A stretch of DNA of 64,000 nt. Origin: Sesamum alatum (taxonomy: Eukaryota > Streptophyta > Magnoliopsida > Lamiales > Pedaliaceae). The notes under the pieces were generated by a model. That model made no database searches. It was given only the letters and a program-made list of their open reading frames with translations, and was not told where the DNA came from. The DNA is taken from NCBI GenBank assembly GCA_034509735.1, contig JACGWO010000012.1, forward strand, positions 24,457,188 through 24,521,187, written 5' to 3'. Shown piece by piece: positions 11,697-30,997 of this stretch; position 1 is the first letter of the stretch, and every line of letters begins with the position of its first letter. The position numbers were made by a program, and so were the translations under genes.

Positions 11697-14685
11697 ATGG
11701 CGTCTTCTCTCTCCCATTGCCTCGTCGCTGCGTCGCCTCCGATCTCACTCACACCTTCAATTTCCCCATTTCACAAAACCTTTAATCCTAAACCCTTTGG
11801 AACTCCATTAGTTGCGCTCCTTAAAACAACTCCCAGATCCTCCTGTTTGCAGATTAGAGCTACTCTTGATGACAAGGGCCAAATCTCCACCAGCCCATCA
11901 GTTCTTGTTCCTGAGGAAAAACAATCCAACAAGGTATTTGAGAATTTAATCGTTCTCATTACGTATTGATTGTCTTTGTTTTTGCCATGGTTTGGAATTT
12001 AGACTTCATGGTGCTTTCGTTCTGTTTCAATTGTTGGTGATTACCTTCTCTTTTTTGGCTCCTTTTTTCAAATTGTTTAACTTTGGTTCATGAACTGTGG
12101 GCAAAATTCTGCGGATTATGTTTCTTATCCTGATGTCCTTGTGTGAACTGGTGTGGAAAGTTCAGAAGGGAAAGTACTGGAGTTGTTGAATTAGACTTGG
12201 AAAGAAGTTTCTTGACTGCAGCAAAATTGTTTTCGGTGTGGTGGAATTGATATTGGGGAGGAAAGAAAACAGATAAATGGAGTACCAATGCAAAATTTTT
12301 GATCTGATGGAACTTGATTGTTCAGTTTGCAACTGTTTATAGCACTTTGGAAGTGCACTTATGCAAGAACTACGAGGGGTAATCTCTCCAACATCAAAAC
12401 ATATGAATAGAAGATATCATTACGATTAGTTACTTAAATTGGTGCAACGGTATAGTTGTATCGAAGTATTAACCTTGGCTCATATTTCTTAATTAGTTTT
12501 GAGATTCTTCATTGTCCAATTGCTGAATCTTGTACGTTAGAACCATTTCCTGTCCCAACATTTAAAAAAATTGAAGCAACTTGCGAAAATGGGCCACCTA
12601 TTGGGTTCAAGGATGAACCAGTTCACTGAATGTGATGCTCACTCAGACAAAAGATTCGGCGGCCTTTGGGGATTGACTGAAGAAATTATCTAAAAAGAGT
12701 TGTTTGCCAAAAATTGATCAACCCAGCAATTCCGCTGAAGCTAATAGTTCCAGAATGCATTCCCGAAACTTTCTGGAAAATTCCTGGTGACTGTTTGAGA
12801 AATAATTCTAAAGATGAAATATTTTGAAAATGTTTTTGAGTAAGATAACTTACAGACGCTTTCTAATGCATCGAGGTAGAGAAAAGGTCCTACACTTGGG
12901 GCACTTACCTCTCTATTCTTAACCATCACTTGATCATATCCAATGGTGTTCATGTCTTTCTGAAATTTAATGCTCCATTCTTGCTATATGATATGTGAAC
13001 AAGCAATACCCTGTGAACACACAAAAGGATAGGTAGTTGTTATATCTGATGTTTTGTTATCATCGTAATTTAAGGTAAGAGATTGAGGGCTATACTGGTT
13101 TATGTATCGACCAAATTGTGTTTAGGAAGTTGAAGATTGCGTGAGAGTGCTTAAGAATGCGGCAAAGACGAGAAAAGTCCCACCTGAGGACATTCTGTAT
13201 GCTTTTTCTGTGATTGAGAAGGCAAAGGTCGATCCCTCTTGTTTTCTTGAAACTCTGGGTGGAACCAACTCACCTGGACGAACTTGGATGCTTATTTTTA
13301 CTGCAGAGGTAAGTATTTGGTTTCCCTGTAGCTCTGCTACTCTTATGCTTTAGTTATATCTGTGCTTGCTTTATGTTGTGAGTTTATTTCCCTATGCTTT
13401 TTTGTGGTGATGAATTTGCTAATTTGCAGAAAAAGCTCAATCGCGGTAAATATTTCCCAATTACGGCTGTTCAGAGGTTTGATGCAGCTGTAAGCTTCCA
13501 AACTCTTTAGATTACTTGTGTTTGCTATCGTGAACTAAAGGTTTTTTAATAGAGACATCACCTTCTATGTGAATGACTTTCCTGACTGTTTTGGAAGATT
13601 GTCACTATTTCTGATTCTTTGTGCTGTTGATTTTTTATTTTTTTTAATGTTTTTTTCTGGCCATCTGGTGAAGCAGTTCTGCTCTTCATTCTGTGTTCCA
13701 TTTGACAAGAAAATAAAACTAGAAACTGAAAGTAGGAAGCATATGTCTATAGATTTGAGATATTTTCCGAAATTTCAAGATATCACACACAGAAATTCTG
13801 GCTAAGGTAATCGAAAAATGAATTTTTCTTCATCATGATGTTGCTTGAGTTGTGGACGAGTATTTGCATACATGTACTCGTTTCTTTTCATTTATTTTTG
13901 GGATTGTTTCGTAGAAATTTCCCTTCGGTTTTGGAAAAAACTTGCACACAGAATCTTCCTATCAGTGTTTGTCAACCATCTTTGATGCTCAATCCACTTT
14001 GATTGGTTACAACCATCTTTTTATGCAATATATATTGTATATTTTAGAAAAAAAAAGATATAAAATTTGGTAGACATATAATCACATTACAAAACAAATA
14101 AAAAGCAATTACAATCTAATGCATGAACAAATATTTGCGGGGTGTTTCCAGTTCATAACGTGCTGGGCATCTACTATTTCTGCAACTTAGATGTGAAGTG
14201 TGTTTAACCCAAAAATCATTGATGAATGAGGAGTGTGATCTCTTGCGTTTAACTCCATTCTCATTCTCCGAAAATGATCTCTTGCATTTCCATTCTTAAC
14301 ACGTTGTAGTCACTATTTAATTTCAAACAGAAACATGTTACTCCTGTTCAGTCAACATATATACATCAGGTGGATGATACATTTTCATTTGTTATGTCAG
14401 GGAAGAAGGATTGAGAATGGAGTTTATCTTGGACCTCTTGGGTACTTGACCTTTGAAGGCAGGTTATCATGGAAGAAAAGAATACTCGCATTCATATTTG
14501 AGCGGATCCGGATAAAAATTGGTCCCCTTAACCCGTTCGAGATTAGTATCAAAGGAAACGATGAAAGGGAGCCAAGCAATAAGGATCCCTTCTTCATTTG
14601 GTTTTATATCGATGAGGAAATTGCTGTTGCCCGTGGTAGAAGTGGGGGAACTGCATATTGGGTCCGTTGTCAGCGTGTTGGCTAA
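11697..14685 (+). CDS. Chloroplast PAP/fibrillin-like protein
   Basis: Four exons, all phase 0 with GT-AG borders: 11697-11933, 13126-13308, 13430-13489 and 14401-14685, giving 254 residues. The first 50-60 residues are rich in Ser, Thr, Pro and basic residues and almost free of acids, as in a chloroplast transit peptide. The mature part has the two ends of a plastid lipid-associated (PAP/fibrillin) domain: GRTWMLIFTAE, GKYFPITAVQRFD, and near the C terminus WFYIDEEIAVARG followed by TAYWVR. Fibrillins are lipocalin-like proteins of thylakoids and plastoglobules. I cannot place this in a fibrillin subgroup, and the molecular function is unknown. The ATG chosen is the one that opens the transit peptide; upstream frames are short. 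Exon calls are firm, the family name less so. Confidence 0.82.
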
Positions 14686-16561
14686 CGTTTCATCCGTTGT
14701 GTTTATACTTCTATATATCTTCCTGTACAGAGAAAACCTGCTGAGGTACATACTTCTTTTATTACAATTTTGCACTGGATCAAGATGTGAAGTGTAAATA
14801 TGCAAGAAGGTGATTTTTATGTGGTGTTGCCTTGCTTATTTTCGTATATATTACTGGTAAATTACACTGGTATTTCTTAAGGTTAGATCCAAATACACAA
14901 ATAATACATGTTTTTGCAAAATTACAAGTATACAGTTTGCACAAATACTCATTCCGGTACATTACACTGACAACCCATCAAGGGGTGTACTTATAATTTT
15001 GCAGGATATGAGTGTTTATGTATTTGAACCAAATCTCATGAGACGTTATATAAATCACTTGAAATTAGTAATTATCGGGTAAGACTCTGTTGATCAACTC
15101 TTCACTTGGTCTATTTTGGGTAACTTTTTGTTCAACTCAACATTTGCAGTTTTAGAAAAGTTTAGTCCAAGTTCCGTCCAACAATCATTTAAATCGTACT
15201 TTGCAATTTAGTTTAGGTTAGGATAGGTTAGCAATCGCTAGAATATTAAGAGGATGTTCGAGTGAGCTTATAAGGTTTTAAAACATCTCATAAAATGATT
15301 CAAAACTTATAAAATGTTATAAAGTGTTTGATAATTTTTTTAAATAAAAAGCTTAAAATTCAAAAATCAATATTAGGAGCTTATATATATATATTTTTTT
15401 TTGAAAAAAAAGGAGTTTTCAATTTATTTTAAAAATTTTAACAAGTTAGTTCATTTTTTTCAAACAAGTTACAAAATTACCAATAATAATATATTATAAG
15501 GTCCATAATCTAATTTTATTCAAATACTTCATTTATACATTATTTTATAAAAAAAAATAGCACCTTATAAGTTACTATTAAAAGTTGCCAAACAAATTAT
15601 AGAATTCACGCGACGAGTCTCGTTCAAGAAACCTCTAACGATATACACTGACAAATGACTAATTTACGAGACTACAACCTCATGACATATTACAATTTTA
15701 TAAATTTCAAATATACAATAGAAAAGCTTGAGAGCCATAAGTGCATTACCCTCCATGATCTACTATTTTCATATTTTTTTATACCTTTATTCCGATTGTA
15801 AAATACAATAGGATTATATCAATAATTTAAAATTTTAATTTATAAATTATATAAAGAAATATAAAAAATTAGAAGTAATTGACTATGGTGAACTCGTTTA
15901 TAAATATATATTATTTTAAAAATCAATTATATATGATTCCGAACAATTATATGAAAACTTTACACTCAACGATCTATGGTCTGTTTACGTAATTCATTCC
16001 GATCCTTTGAATAATTATACATACATCCATCAAAAGTATCAATTTTATTTCACGAACTACCCTCAGATTTTGATAATTACATCCTAAAAAGTGTTAACAT
16101 CGTGTATGTGTAATTGCATCAAATCTTAAGGGCGGACGATTTAATTATCTTAAAAATTATATTTTCTTTTAAAAATATTATCCGATAATGATGATATAAT
16201 TTCAAAATTTGGGAGGAATTAGTGGAAAGTAGTATAAGTGGAGTCTTGTAATATGAAATGAAGGTATACGGTACGCCTACGCTGCTCAGATACTGCGCTC
16301 CAGCACCCATCCACCCCCCACCCCACGCCCCGCGCCCCGCGCCTTCCCCTCCCTAACGGAAACTGTACATACATATCTTGAGTTGTTTTTCCTTGATTTT
16401 TGATTCACAGGAAGAAAAGGGGAAAACCCACTAAAAATCAGGGTTCATATGTTAATTTTGGTTAGGAGGAATGAATCTTTTATGTAATTGAGTTTTTTTT
16501 GGAGTTCTTTAACGAAAACTAAATCCAGAAAGAGAGAGGAATAGAGAGAAATTAAAGAAGA
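14686..16561. other. Intergenic DNA and CDKD promoter region
   Basis: The 3' flank of the PAP-like gene, then a partial palindrome (about 14876-15040, with arms around TTTTGCAAAATTACAAGTAT), then AT-rich DNA. From about 16310 to 16350 there is a strongly C-rich tract (G-runs on the minus strand) about 230 bases before the CDKD start codon, probably in its promoter or leader. No other gene seen. Confidence 0.5.
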
Positions 16562-22452
<5,891 letters not shown>

Positions 22453-23902
22453 TTAGGAGACAAGTATATCCGGTTTCTTCAAATTTATCGCCGAGTGAGA
22501 GCTGCTAGAGGTTTGTGAAGGCCATATCTGAAGATAGTTCTCATTTAAATGCAAATCATGACCGATTTTCTGATTTTATGGCGAAGCTTAGTGGTTATTA
22601 CTTCTGTCTGTTCCCACAATTGCGGAGACTGATTTTGTCAAAATACTGAAGTCGCTAGCTGAATTGATGTTAACCAGCAGGACATAGCCCCATAATGAAA
22701 CTGATTGATATGTGTACAATAGACCACTGAGTGCAAGAATTTTTTCGTAGTATATTATATTTGACATTTATGTACGCTCTGGATTCGGAGTATCCAACAT
22801 AAGAATCCTATATTCTTATCTTTGAGTAGTGGGAGAGATCCAGAAACCGCTTAAGGGAACATCGAACGCTGTAACCATTTAAAATTATATGGTCAATCTT
22901 TCAAGTATGTTCTGTTAATAAAAATTGTGTTTTTGTATATCAAATGTCATGTGGCAAAAGCAGTTGGTTTATGGTTACTATGCTCATTTGTTTTAGATAT
23001 CCATTCCTCAATTGAGGTGGCTTATTCGCTGTGTGATGCCTCAAGCCTGTGTGCCTGTTGGTGGTCAGCTTGCTCTTAGATTCACTAAACGTGACATGAA
23101 AATGGGATGTGAGCCTGCACACCGGGTTTTAGGTTTAATCTTATAGATGAAGCCTGCAAGACATCCATTCCCCCCGACAATTGTGGGATTAGGCCAGACG
23201 GGTAATCTGGTCGGGGGCCATCGGATTACTCAGTTGGGCTCAATCCTCCCTTTTCACTGTCCTGTGGATATTCATGTGTATCCTGACTTTGCAAGTTTAT
23301 TTAAACTGATAAAATGTATGTTTTCAGAGGGTAAGAAGGTAAGTATTGATCTAGAGATGGGCGGGCAGTCATCCGTTAGTGTGCGGATTCAAATCAGGTC
23401 GGGACTGAGTAACCACGACGTTTATTCTAGAGGTCTTCCCCGTGATAAACAGTGAAGACGATAAAGTAGATGTAAAATAGCTCACCCTAAACTATAGGAA
23501 TGGACACGATACAATTTCTAAGTGTTGCAGAAGCATGAACGGCAAAATTCGAAGGATACAATACTGCTAAGACAATCCTGTCTTTGGTAAGAAGGGAGAA
23601 TACAAATGCAGTAAGTAAAATCACGATGTAAACAAATGTACCTTGAAGACAATGTCAACCTTCAACCTTCATTTTCCTTTCCGTACTGGTGCTAATGCCC
23701 CTCATATAACTAAGTTTTTCTCTTCATTCGAGTTGAACCAATTAGTTAGAGCGTCTCACCGTCTGCTGGCTGCTGTATACACGGCATGGCATTGGCCATG
23801 CTGCACAAAGTTCCTTTCATCCACTTCTTGTCTGGAAACTGGCAATTTATCTGTTGTTCCCATTACAACATCCGTTCTTGCAAGTTGTGTAGGAGTACAT
23901 AT
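22453..23902. other. CDKD 3' region and convergent intergenic DNA
   Basis: It contains the probable CDKD 3' UTR (to about 22750-22920, with an AATAAA-like TTAATAAAAATTG near 22916) and the MATE 3' UTR, which reads in from the other side. An open frame of 102 codons at 23147-23455 has no recognisable domain or splice context and is not called. Confidence 0.5.
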
Positions 23903-26900
23903 TCATGATAATGACTCCACCGGAACTGAAGTGTCACATACTCTGTCTTTGGCCTTCCTTGCCTGAACAAAGAACAAGAGGATTTTGAGATAGCAGTAAG
24001 TACATATATGATAGTACAACGGGAAGAACTTGGATCACGTTTCAAGATACAAATGCTTACTTCGTGCTCCCAGTTAGTGCGTAACATGATCGCAAAAAGG
24101 CACACAACTTGCACCGCTAGCGCACACAGAATTCCCGACCAGAGACCCTACAAGATACAAACTCATTTCAATCCTCACGTAGCTAAATCAAGACGAAAAA
24201 CTTTGGTGATATAATGAGTTAATGGCATTTTACCCCTTATAAATCTAAAAATACTGAAAAAGAATGGCAACGTAACCCTGAACGTTTAGCAAAGAAGCTC
24301 AGTGTCTTTGGTACCAGGACGTTGCGTTGTCCTTTTCTTTTCTTTAGAAGTTATTACATATCAGTATTTTCACAAAGGGCTTGTTGCAGTTTTAACTCAA
24401 GGTATAACTGAAGGTTACTTTACCCTTCCTCCTATGTGGAGAACAAAAGCTAACAGAACAGCCATTGGAATGCCGACAAGATAATATGATCCAAGATTTA
24501 TAAAAGCTCCGATCTTCTGCCATCCGCATCCTCTAACAGTTCCTGAACATACAAACTGTCAACCATCAATTGTTACGAAGAAATGAACATAAAAATTAAC
24601 TTATGAGGGATATTTGAGAAGGTATAAAATCATGGTTAACTCCAAGCATGGATACCTGAAAGAACACACTGAAGCCCGTCCATGAAGTTCGATGCAGCAA
24701 GAATTGGCATCATTCTTGCTACATATTTAGCAACTTCAATCTCATTGCTGTAAGCATATCCCAATATATCTCGTAGTAGTAGCATAATCAATCCTACTAA
24801 AATGCCCTCACTGATAGCCATGCCTAAAACCACGCCCACTGCTAATCGTGCTGCTCGTGGATGCCCAGCCCCCAGTTCGTTTGAGACTCGTGTGCTACAA
24901 TGGAGATATATAGTATTTATTAGCAGACATAGTACCATACGAACAACAACAGTTAGAATTATACGGGATATCATCTCTGTTTTTATTGTATGTATGTGAA
25001 ACAAGAATACATATATATACTCATGATTGTATGAAAATGCCTCAACGTAGTTATCTTAGTATGATTACAGAAGCAAACTTTTGCAGCATAGCTTACCTAA
25101 CAGCACAACTGAGTCCAAACGGGATCATCCAAACTGTCGCAGCTGTATTAAGGCTGGAGGCAAAATATTACTTCAGTTGGCGCTAACATATGATGCTCAG
25201 TTCAAATAATGAATCACAAATTCACAAAGTAAAGGGATAGAAAGCAACACGTCCAACCAGATAGAAAGAACTGAGGTTTCTAACTCGGGATTTGGAAGAA
25301 GACCAGAAAGTAGAACCATCATTTCAAAAGACCATACTTCCAAGCTGTTTGAATGGCAGAGATGGATTTCGTTAGCGTCTTATGACATGACAAGCACAAC
25401 TAAATGGCCAAAAGTACAGGACTATTCCGAATTTGGCCCGATAATGAATGGGAAAGGAAAAGAGACTTACCAGACCATAACTGCTGACGGGATGGCAAGT
25501 CTAAGAAAACTAAAGATGTCATGGACTGCTTCTTTTGAAAATCCAGTCCAAGTTTTTGAACAAGAAGAAGAAAATTTGATGTAAAGACCTAACAGGAAAA
25601 CATTTATCCAGTAGGAGATGGAGTTCGCCACTGCAGCTCCTCTGCTACCAAGTCCAGAATTGAACACAAGAATCCAGCAAAGAAATAAGTGCAGCAAAGT
25701 GGTGATTCCAGAACTTATCATCATTGGGACGACAATATTCTGTGTTTGCAAGAACTTGACTTGGCATTGTAGCAGGCCGTACCCAAAAATGCTAGGAATC
25801 ATAAAACGAGCATAACGTCCTGCTTCTTTGGATATAGCAGGATCTTGGCCTAATGCTGTGAGGATGGGGGTGGTATTTGCCCAGACGACAGCAAGGGGTA
25901 TGCAGACGATTAGAAGAACAACGATGGCTCTCACCATGTGTATGCCAAGCATATGATACTGCTTCGCTCCATAGGATTGGCCACACAACGTGTCTAAAGC
26001 ACTTGCCATTCCCATCTAGTTAATCAGCAACAAGCAAGGAGATTCGAGAATTAATATCAGTGTAGATGCAGGATGATATCGACATCATTTTACGCTGAAA
26101 TATTAGTTGAAAAAACGATGTAGGTAAAGGGTTACTGAATAAAATGAAAAGAACCTTTATTACGATGATTTTAAAGCAAAAGTATAAAAGTTCAATTACA
26201 TTGAAGACCGAAAAACGGTAAGAACTCTACATTAAACAGTTAATCCAATGGACAGATCAGAATATAAGAGGAAAAAAGAAAAGAAGACACAAAAAACACA
26301 AAAGAATGCGATGAACGCCAACAGAAAATTGATCTTTCAGTTCACAAAGACTCCCGGGCCAAGGCAAAACAATGTTAGGCGCGAAAATTGATCAGCTATT
26401 TTATATGAAGCTAATTACACAGTGATCATTTCAGAAGATCTAATTCATGTTGTAACCATATAATAAGATCATAAAGTACATATGCAATCCCAACAATGAA
26501 AAGCAAAGCAATTCTGTCCACTGCCTAACTGGCTCAGAAACTTTTATCTTAGCAGCAAATAACTAGTCCTATGTGTATATGTATCAGTAACAACTTCATC
26601 ATCCATAAATACAAGTTCTGAAACTCCCCATATATTCAGAATCTGCCAAATTTGCATGCCATGCTCACATACATCACAAATTCAGAGAACAAAAAATCTT
26701 GATTTTAACCAAGGGAAAAATCTTGTAAGATGAACAAATCTTTTATTCCCATAAAATGACTTAACAAATTCACACACATGATATGAGGAATTTCTTGGGA
26801 GTGGTATAGAAAATGGGCAAAGAGGTTGAAGCAAAGTGCTGACCAACAAGCTGAAACCGGTGACGGAGGCAAAGGAGGTGGCCATTGAAGCACCGGCGAG

Positions 26901-27098
26901 AGGCAATTCTCCCAAATGGCCGACGAACATAACTGAGATGAGCTGCAGACAGAACTGCAAGAGAGACACCATTATCAGAGGCCCCGCCAACCACAACTGC
27001 TTCCTCAGCTCCTCAAGAATGATTTCTTTCCCATTTTCATCTGGGCTTTGGATCAGCGGTGTGTTCAGAAGGGTCGCATTCTCTTCCGCTCTCTCCAT
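23903..27098 (-). CDS. MATE family efflux transporter (DETOXIFICATION type)
   Basis: Eight exons on the minus strand: 27098-26844, 26015-25471, 25344-25258, 25153-25097, 24894-24656, 24542-24424, 24147-24061 and 23962-23903, giving 482 residues, the usual plant MATE length. The frame is unbroken across every GT-AG junction. Signature segments are [14 protein letters not shown] (about 58-71), [20 protein letters not shown] at the exon 1/2 border (from residue 86), [10 protein letters not shown], and [10 protein letters not shown] before the second MatE half. About 12 membrane helices are expected. Plant MATEs export secondary metabolites, organic acids or xenobiotics using a proton gradient, from plasma membrane or tonoplast; the substrate cannot be read from sequence. 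The subtype resembles the Arabidopsis DTX1/DTX10-16 group. The first intron (828 bases) is the largest. Convergent with CDKD. Confidence 0.95.
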
Positions 27099-27674
27099 CC
27101 CTCACCCTTCTCTCGCACTCGCAGCTCTCCTCAGCTGAAACAATCAGAGATTATCTGAGTTGCCGTAATGAAATTGTAATCTTATTGTTTATGGGTCGAC
27201 GAGTTTCCTCCATATTGTCATTTTCATGCGACGTTCGAAACATGACAAAGATGTTGTCGATAGATATTTTTAGGTAAATTACAAAGGATGACATGCGATG
27301 CATGTATGCAAATATATTTTTAAAAATAAATATATCATTTATGTTAAGTTTATGATATTTTTTTTTATTGAAACATTAGTATTATACAATTATATTTTCA
27401 AACAAATTGATAATAATTATTTAAATTGATAAGGAAATTATTCAATTTTATTATGCACTTTCTAAATTTAATTGGTACTATTGAATAAAAAGATATTTTC
27501 AAAAATTAAAATTTTGTATTTCGTATATTCGCTAATGATTATTTCATTATTATGTATCAAACCAATTAATATGAAAATATAAAATAATAATATTTAAAAA
27601 ATTAATATTAAAATAAAAATAATTAGTCAAAGCTCCTTATCTTGGATAGAAGAAAGTCCAATTTAATAAATTAA

Positions 27675-28170
27675 ATTGATCAATTTTATTTGTAGGTTTT
27701 ATTATGCCTATTTTATGTTGTTTAATTTTATTTTATTTTTTTGTTACATTTTCATGTGTGTGTTGTATGTTTTCTTTTACTACTATATTTGAATGTCATT
27801 TACTTTTAGTTTATTGACACTATTACATACTAATTATTTATTGACTATTGTTATAAAACTATAATCAAATTGGATCATGGTATCAATATTTGTATTGTAA
27901 GATCCTATAATGTATGTTAATTATATTTCAGTATCAACTTTTTTATATTGTCAAAGCATTATTTACATGCTTTATTAGCTTCTAAATTTTGAAATATTAT
28001 TTTATAAAATTTTATTTTTAACCTTTATAAAAGAACACAATAGATGTAAAAGTAAAATATTTAGGATTATCTAATTCTAAAAAAATCAAGTGTTAAGAGA
28101 TTCACTCAATAGTTGAATTTTCATAAGCATTTTCAATTTAATAATATTCTATTCCCATATCAATTTTTAT
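27675..28170. repeat. Long direct repeat, copy 1
   Basis: Matches 29005-29660 in the same orientation over nearly its whole length. Shared landmarks include ATGTTTTCTTTTACTA, AACTAATTATTTATTGACTATT-like, TTGTATTGTAAGATCCTA, ATTATTTACATGCTTTATTA and GAGATTCACTCAATAGTT. The copies are clearly diverged. Non-coding. Confidence 0.8.
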
Positions 28171-29004
28171 TTTGTTTAGTACTCATGCTTTTTAAACTTT
28201 TAAGTTATTTTTATAAATTTATTACTGAAAAAATATATTAATCTCATTGGCTTATTTATTTATCATCTTTTTTTTCTAATTCCAACATAATTAACTCAGT
28301 TTTTATTTATTATTTTATTGTACTAAGTTCTCAAAATTAATTAATTTTCTTAATATGAACATGTAATTGTACTAATGTCTTAGTATATAATTATTTAAAA
28401 TTTTATATTTTTAATTATGATTGTGTTAATATTTACTCATCATTTGACTTTTTTTATTTTCATAAGGGAAAATAGCATTTTTTAGTTTGTTACTTAGGTC
28501 ATTTCCATTTAATTTGGTCCACTGATTTTGGAATTCTCACTTTCGGTCCCATAAATATTAAAAAGTAGCAAGTTTTGTTCCATAACACCTTTTCCTCTGA
28601 ATATTCAAAAGAAAATGCCATGTGGCGTTAAGTGTATAATAATATAAGGGGACCAAATGTTACAACTTGTATGCACCTTCTAAAGCATAAAAATAGTTAT
28701 ATAATATCTCATTAGGATCTACAGTTATGTTAGTTAATTTACTATTCCATAACAGAAGATTTTAAATTAAATCATTTATTATATTACTATTTATATTATA
28801 TTTTTCTTCAATGTCAATGTCTTGGAGGTGCAGGGGGAGGGGGACATGGTGTTTTTAGCCTATTTATATTGAAATAAAATCAATTAGTTAGCTCTATTTT
28901 AAATTTCCAATAGCACTTCTAATTTAATCAGGTTGATAATTTTTATTTGTAATTACAATTTGATACTTATTTGTTATTCCATTTTAGAAGAAATTCTATT
29001 TTAA

Positions 29005-29660
29005 TACAATTGATCAAATTTTATTCGTATGTTTTATTCTGTCTCTTTGCTACTGTTTGATTTTGCTATATTATGTCTATGTATGTAATATGTTTTCTTT
29101 TACTATATTTTGAATGTCGTTGATTTTTAATTTATTGACACTAAATGATTACAAACTAATTATTTATTGACTATTATTATAAAAATATAATTTAATTAGA
29201 CAATATTACCAATATTTTGTATTGTAAGATCCTAATTTTAATTATATTTCAGCATCAACTTTTAAATATTGTCAAAGTATTATTTACATGCTTTATTACC
29301 TTCTAAATTTTGAAATATTATTGTATAAAATTTTATTTTTTTGCCTTTATATTGCAATTTTTAATTCTATATGTTTTTAGTTTAACTTCTTAATCTTATT
29401 TTCATATGCACCGATTGGTATAATCTATTTCTTATTCAATAATATATTATGTTACAACTTAATTTTTTATATCACATTTGTTGTTGTAATAATTCTATTC
29501 TATTAATTAATATAAAAAAACAATAGACGTAAAAGTAAAGCATTCAAGATTATCTAACATTAAAAAATCAAGTTCAAAGAGATTCACTCAATAGTTAAAT
29601 TTTCACAAGCAATTTCAATTTAATAATATCATATGCATATATCAATTTTAATTTGTAATT
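29005..29660. repeat. Long direct repeat, copy 2 with internal insertion
   Basis: Same order of blocks as 27675-28170, but between the TTTTATTTTTTTGCC block and the AATAGACGTAAAAGTAAA block it carries about 170 extra bases (about 29350-29520). Either copy 2 took an insertion or copy 1 lost this part. Confidence 0.78.
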
Positions 29661-30997
29661 AAAATTTGATATTTATTCGTTATTATATATATCGTTAAGT
29701 TTAGATTAGTATTTTATAAATTATTCATGTGTAGTTTATTTTAAATTTTAATGTGTCATGGTAAATTAAAACTTTCTTAATATAATTAAGATTTCTTCTA
29801 GCAAAGTAATTGTGTTGAAATATTATTTGGCATATTAAACTTTTTTAGTTGAATATGTTATTCATTCTCTAAGTAGTTTAGAGCAATTAAGATATACTTT
29901 TAAACATTTTTCTTATAGAATTTTATTTTTTTCTATAACTAATTTTATAATATAATTTTCTGTGAATGTTATTAAAATTTAATGCGTGACAGGTCTGTAT
30001 AATTGGGCTCATTCATGATTTACTATTAGAAGCAGGTTATTAAAATTCTGTGTAATTGGATTCATTCATGATTCACGATTTAGGTTTTTTATCCTAAATT
30101 TATATGTAGGAGGTTTTGAATATTTAAAATTCTAAATTGTTAAAATTTCAGAATCTATAATATACTAATTAATAATATTTAAATGAGGGTATATTTGTCT
30201 TTTCACAATGAAGAACAAACAACTTGAGTATTCACACATTTATATAGAGTATAGATTACGACAAGATTCATCATGTTTAGTATACATATGAATATTTTAT
30301 TATTTAAAAAATTATAAATATTTTTATTTTTATTTTTTATAAAATTATATAAGTTTTTGATGGGATTATGTAATTCTTAACCTTATCTTTATTGTATTTT
30401 TTTTTTATAAAAAAGCATTATTTTTTTTTTAACATAAATCGGAATGAAGACGAATTTTTTTGAAAATTTTACGAAAATTATCCACTTAGTCCATATTTTT
30501 TTTATACCAATTTATCTTTATAAAGTTATACTTACTCACATGCGTTAATGTGTGAAGATATATAATGATAATTTGATAAATAAAAATTTGTTTGATCTTC
30601 AATAAATCAATTGAAAATAAATATGAATTTTCATTCAATTTTTCCTAATATCAACATAAGAATCTTATTTTGACTAACGAAAATTTATTTATTCAATAAA
30701 AATAAATATTAGAATTAAGTATAAATTTTTAAAATACAAAAAAATTATATGTAATTACATCCAACATCAAAATATGACCGTCCAATTATCCTTGTAACAT
30801 AATAACATTAACACGTGAAGGTGATAGGAAAATGTAACAGAAATTCAAAGAAAACAAGCGAGATTTTTGGATGTTTGTAATAAAGTAAGCTTTATTCTTA
30901 TTATTGGTGAGAGAAAAATGTGGCGGCGCTTATATTGACTGGCTACCCATTTCTTTTTTAAGGCGTGGATCAAAAAATGCTACATAATTTTTTACTC

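Larger units (their letters stand above)
27099..30997. other. Gene-free, extremely AT-rich region
   Basis: Upstream flank and promoter of the MATE gene (27099-27300), then about 3.7 kb of very AT-rich DNA with no open frame of 60 codons at all. It holds two long direct repeats (27675-28170 and 29005-29660). On the minus strand a Helitron-like 5' terminus (ATCTATACTCTATATAAATG) ends at about 30255, but I could not find the matching 3' hairpin and CTRR end. Confidence 0.55.

Noticed and set aside
23147..23455. 102-codon open frame between CDKD and MATE
   Set aside because: No domain, no splice sites and no clear coding pattern; it lies in the convergent 3' region.
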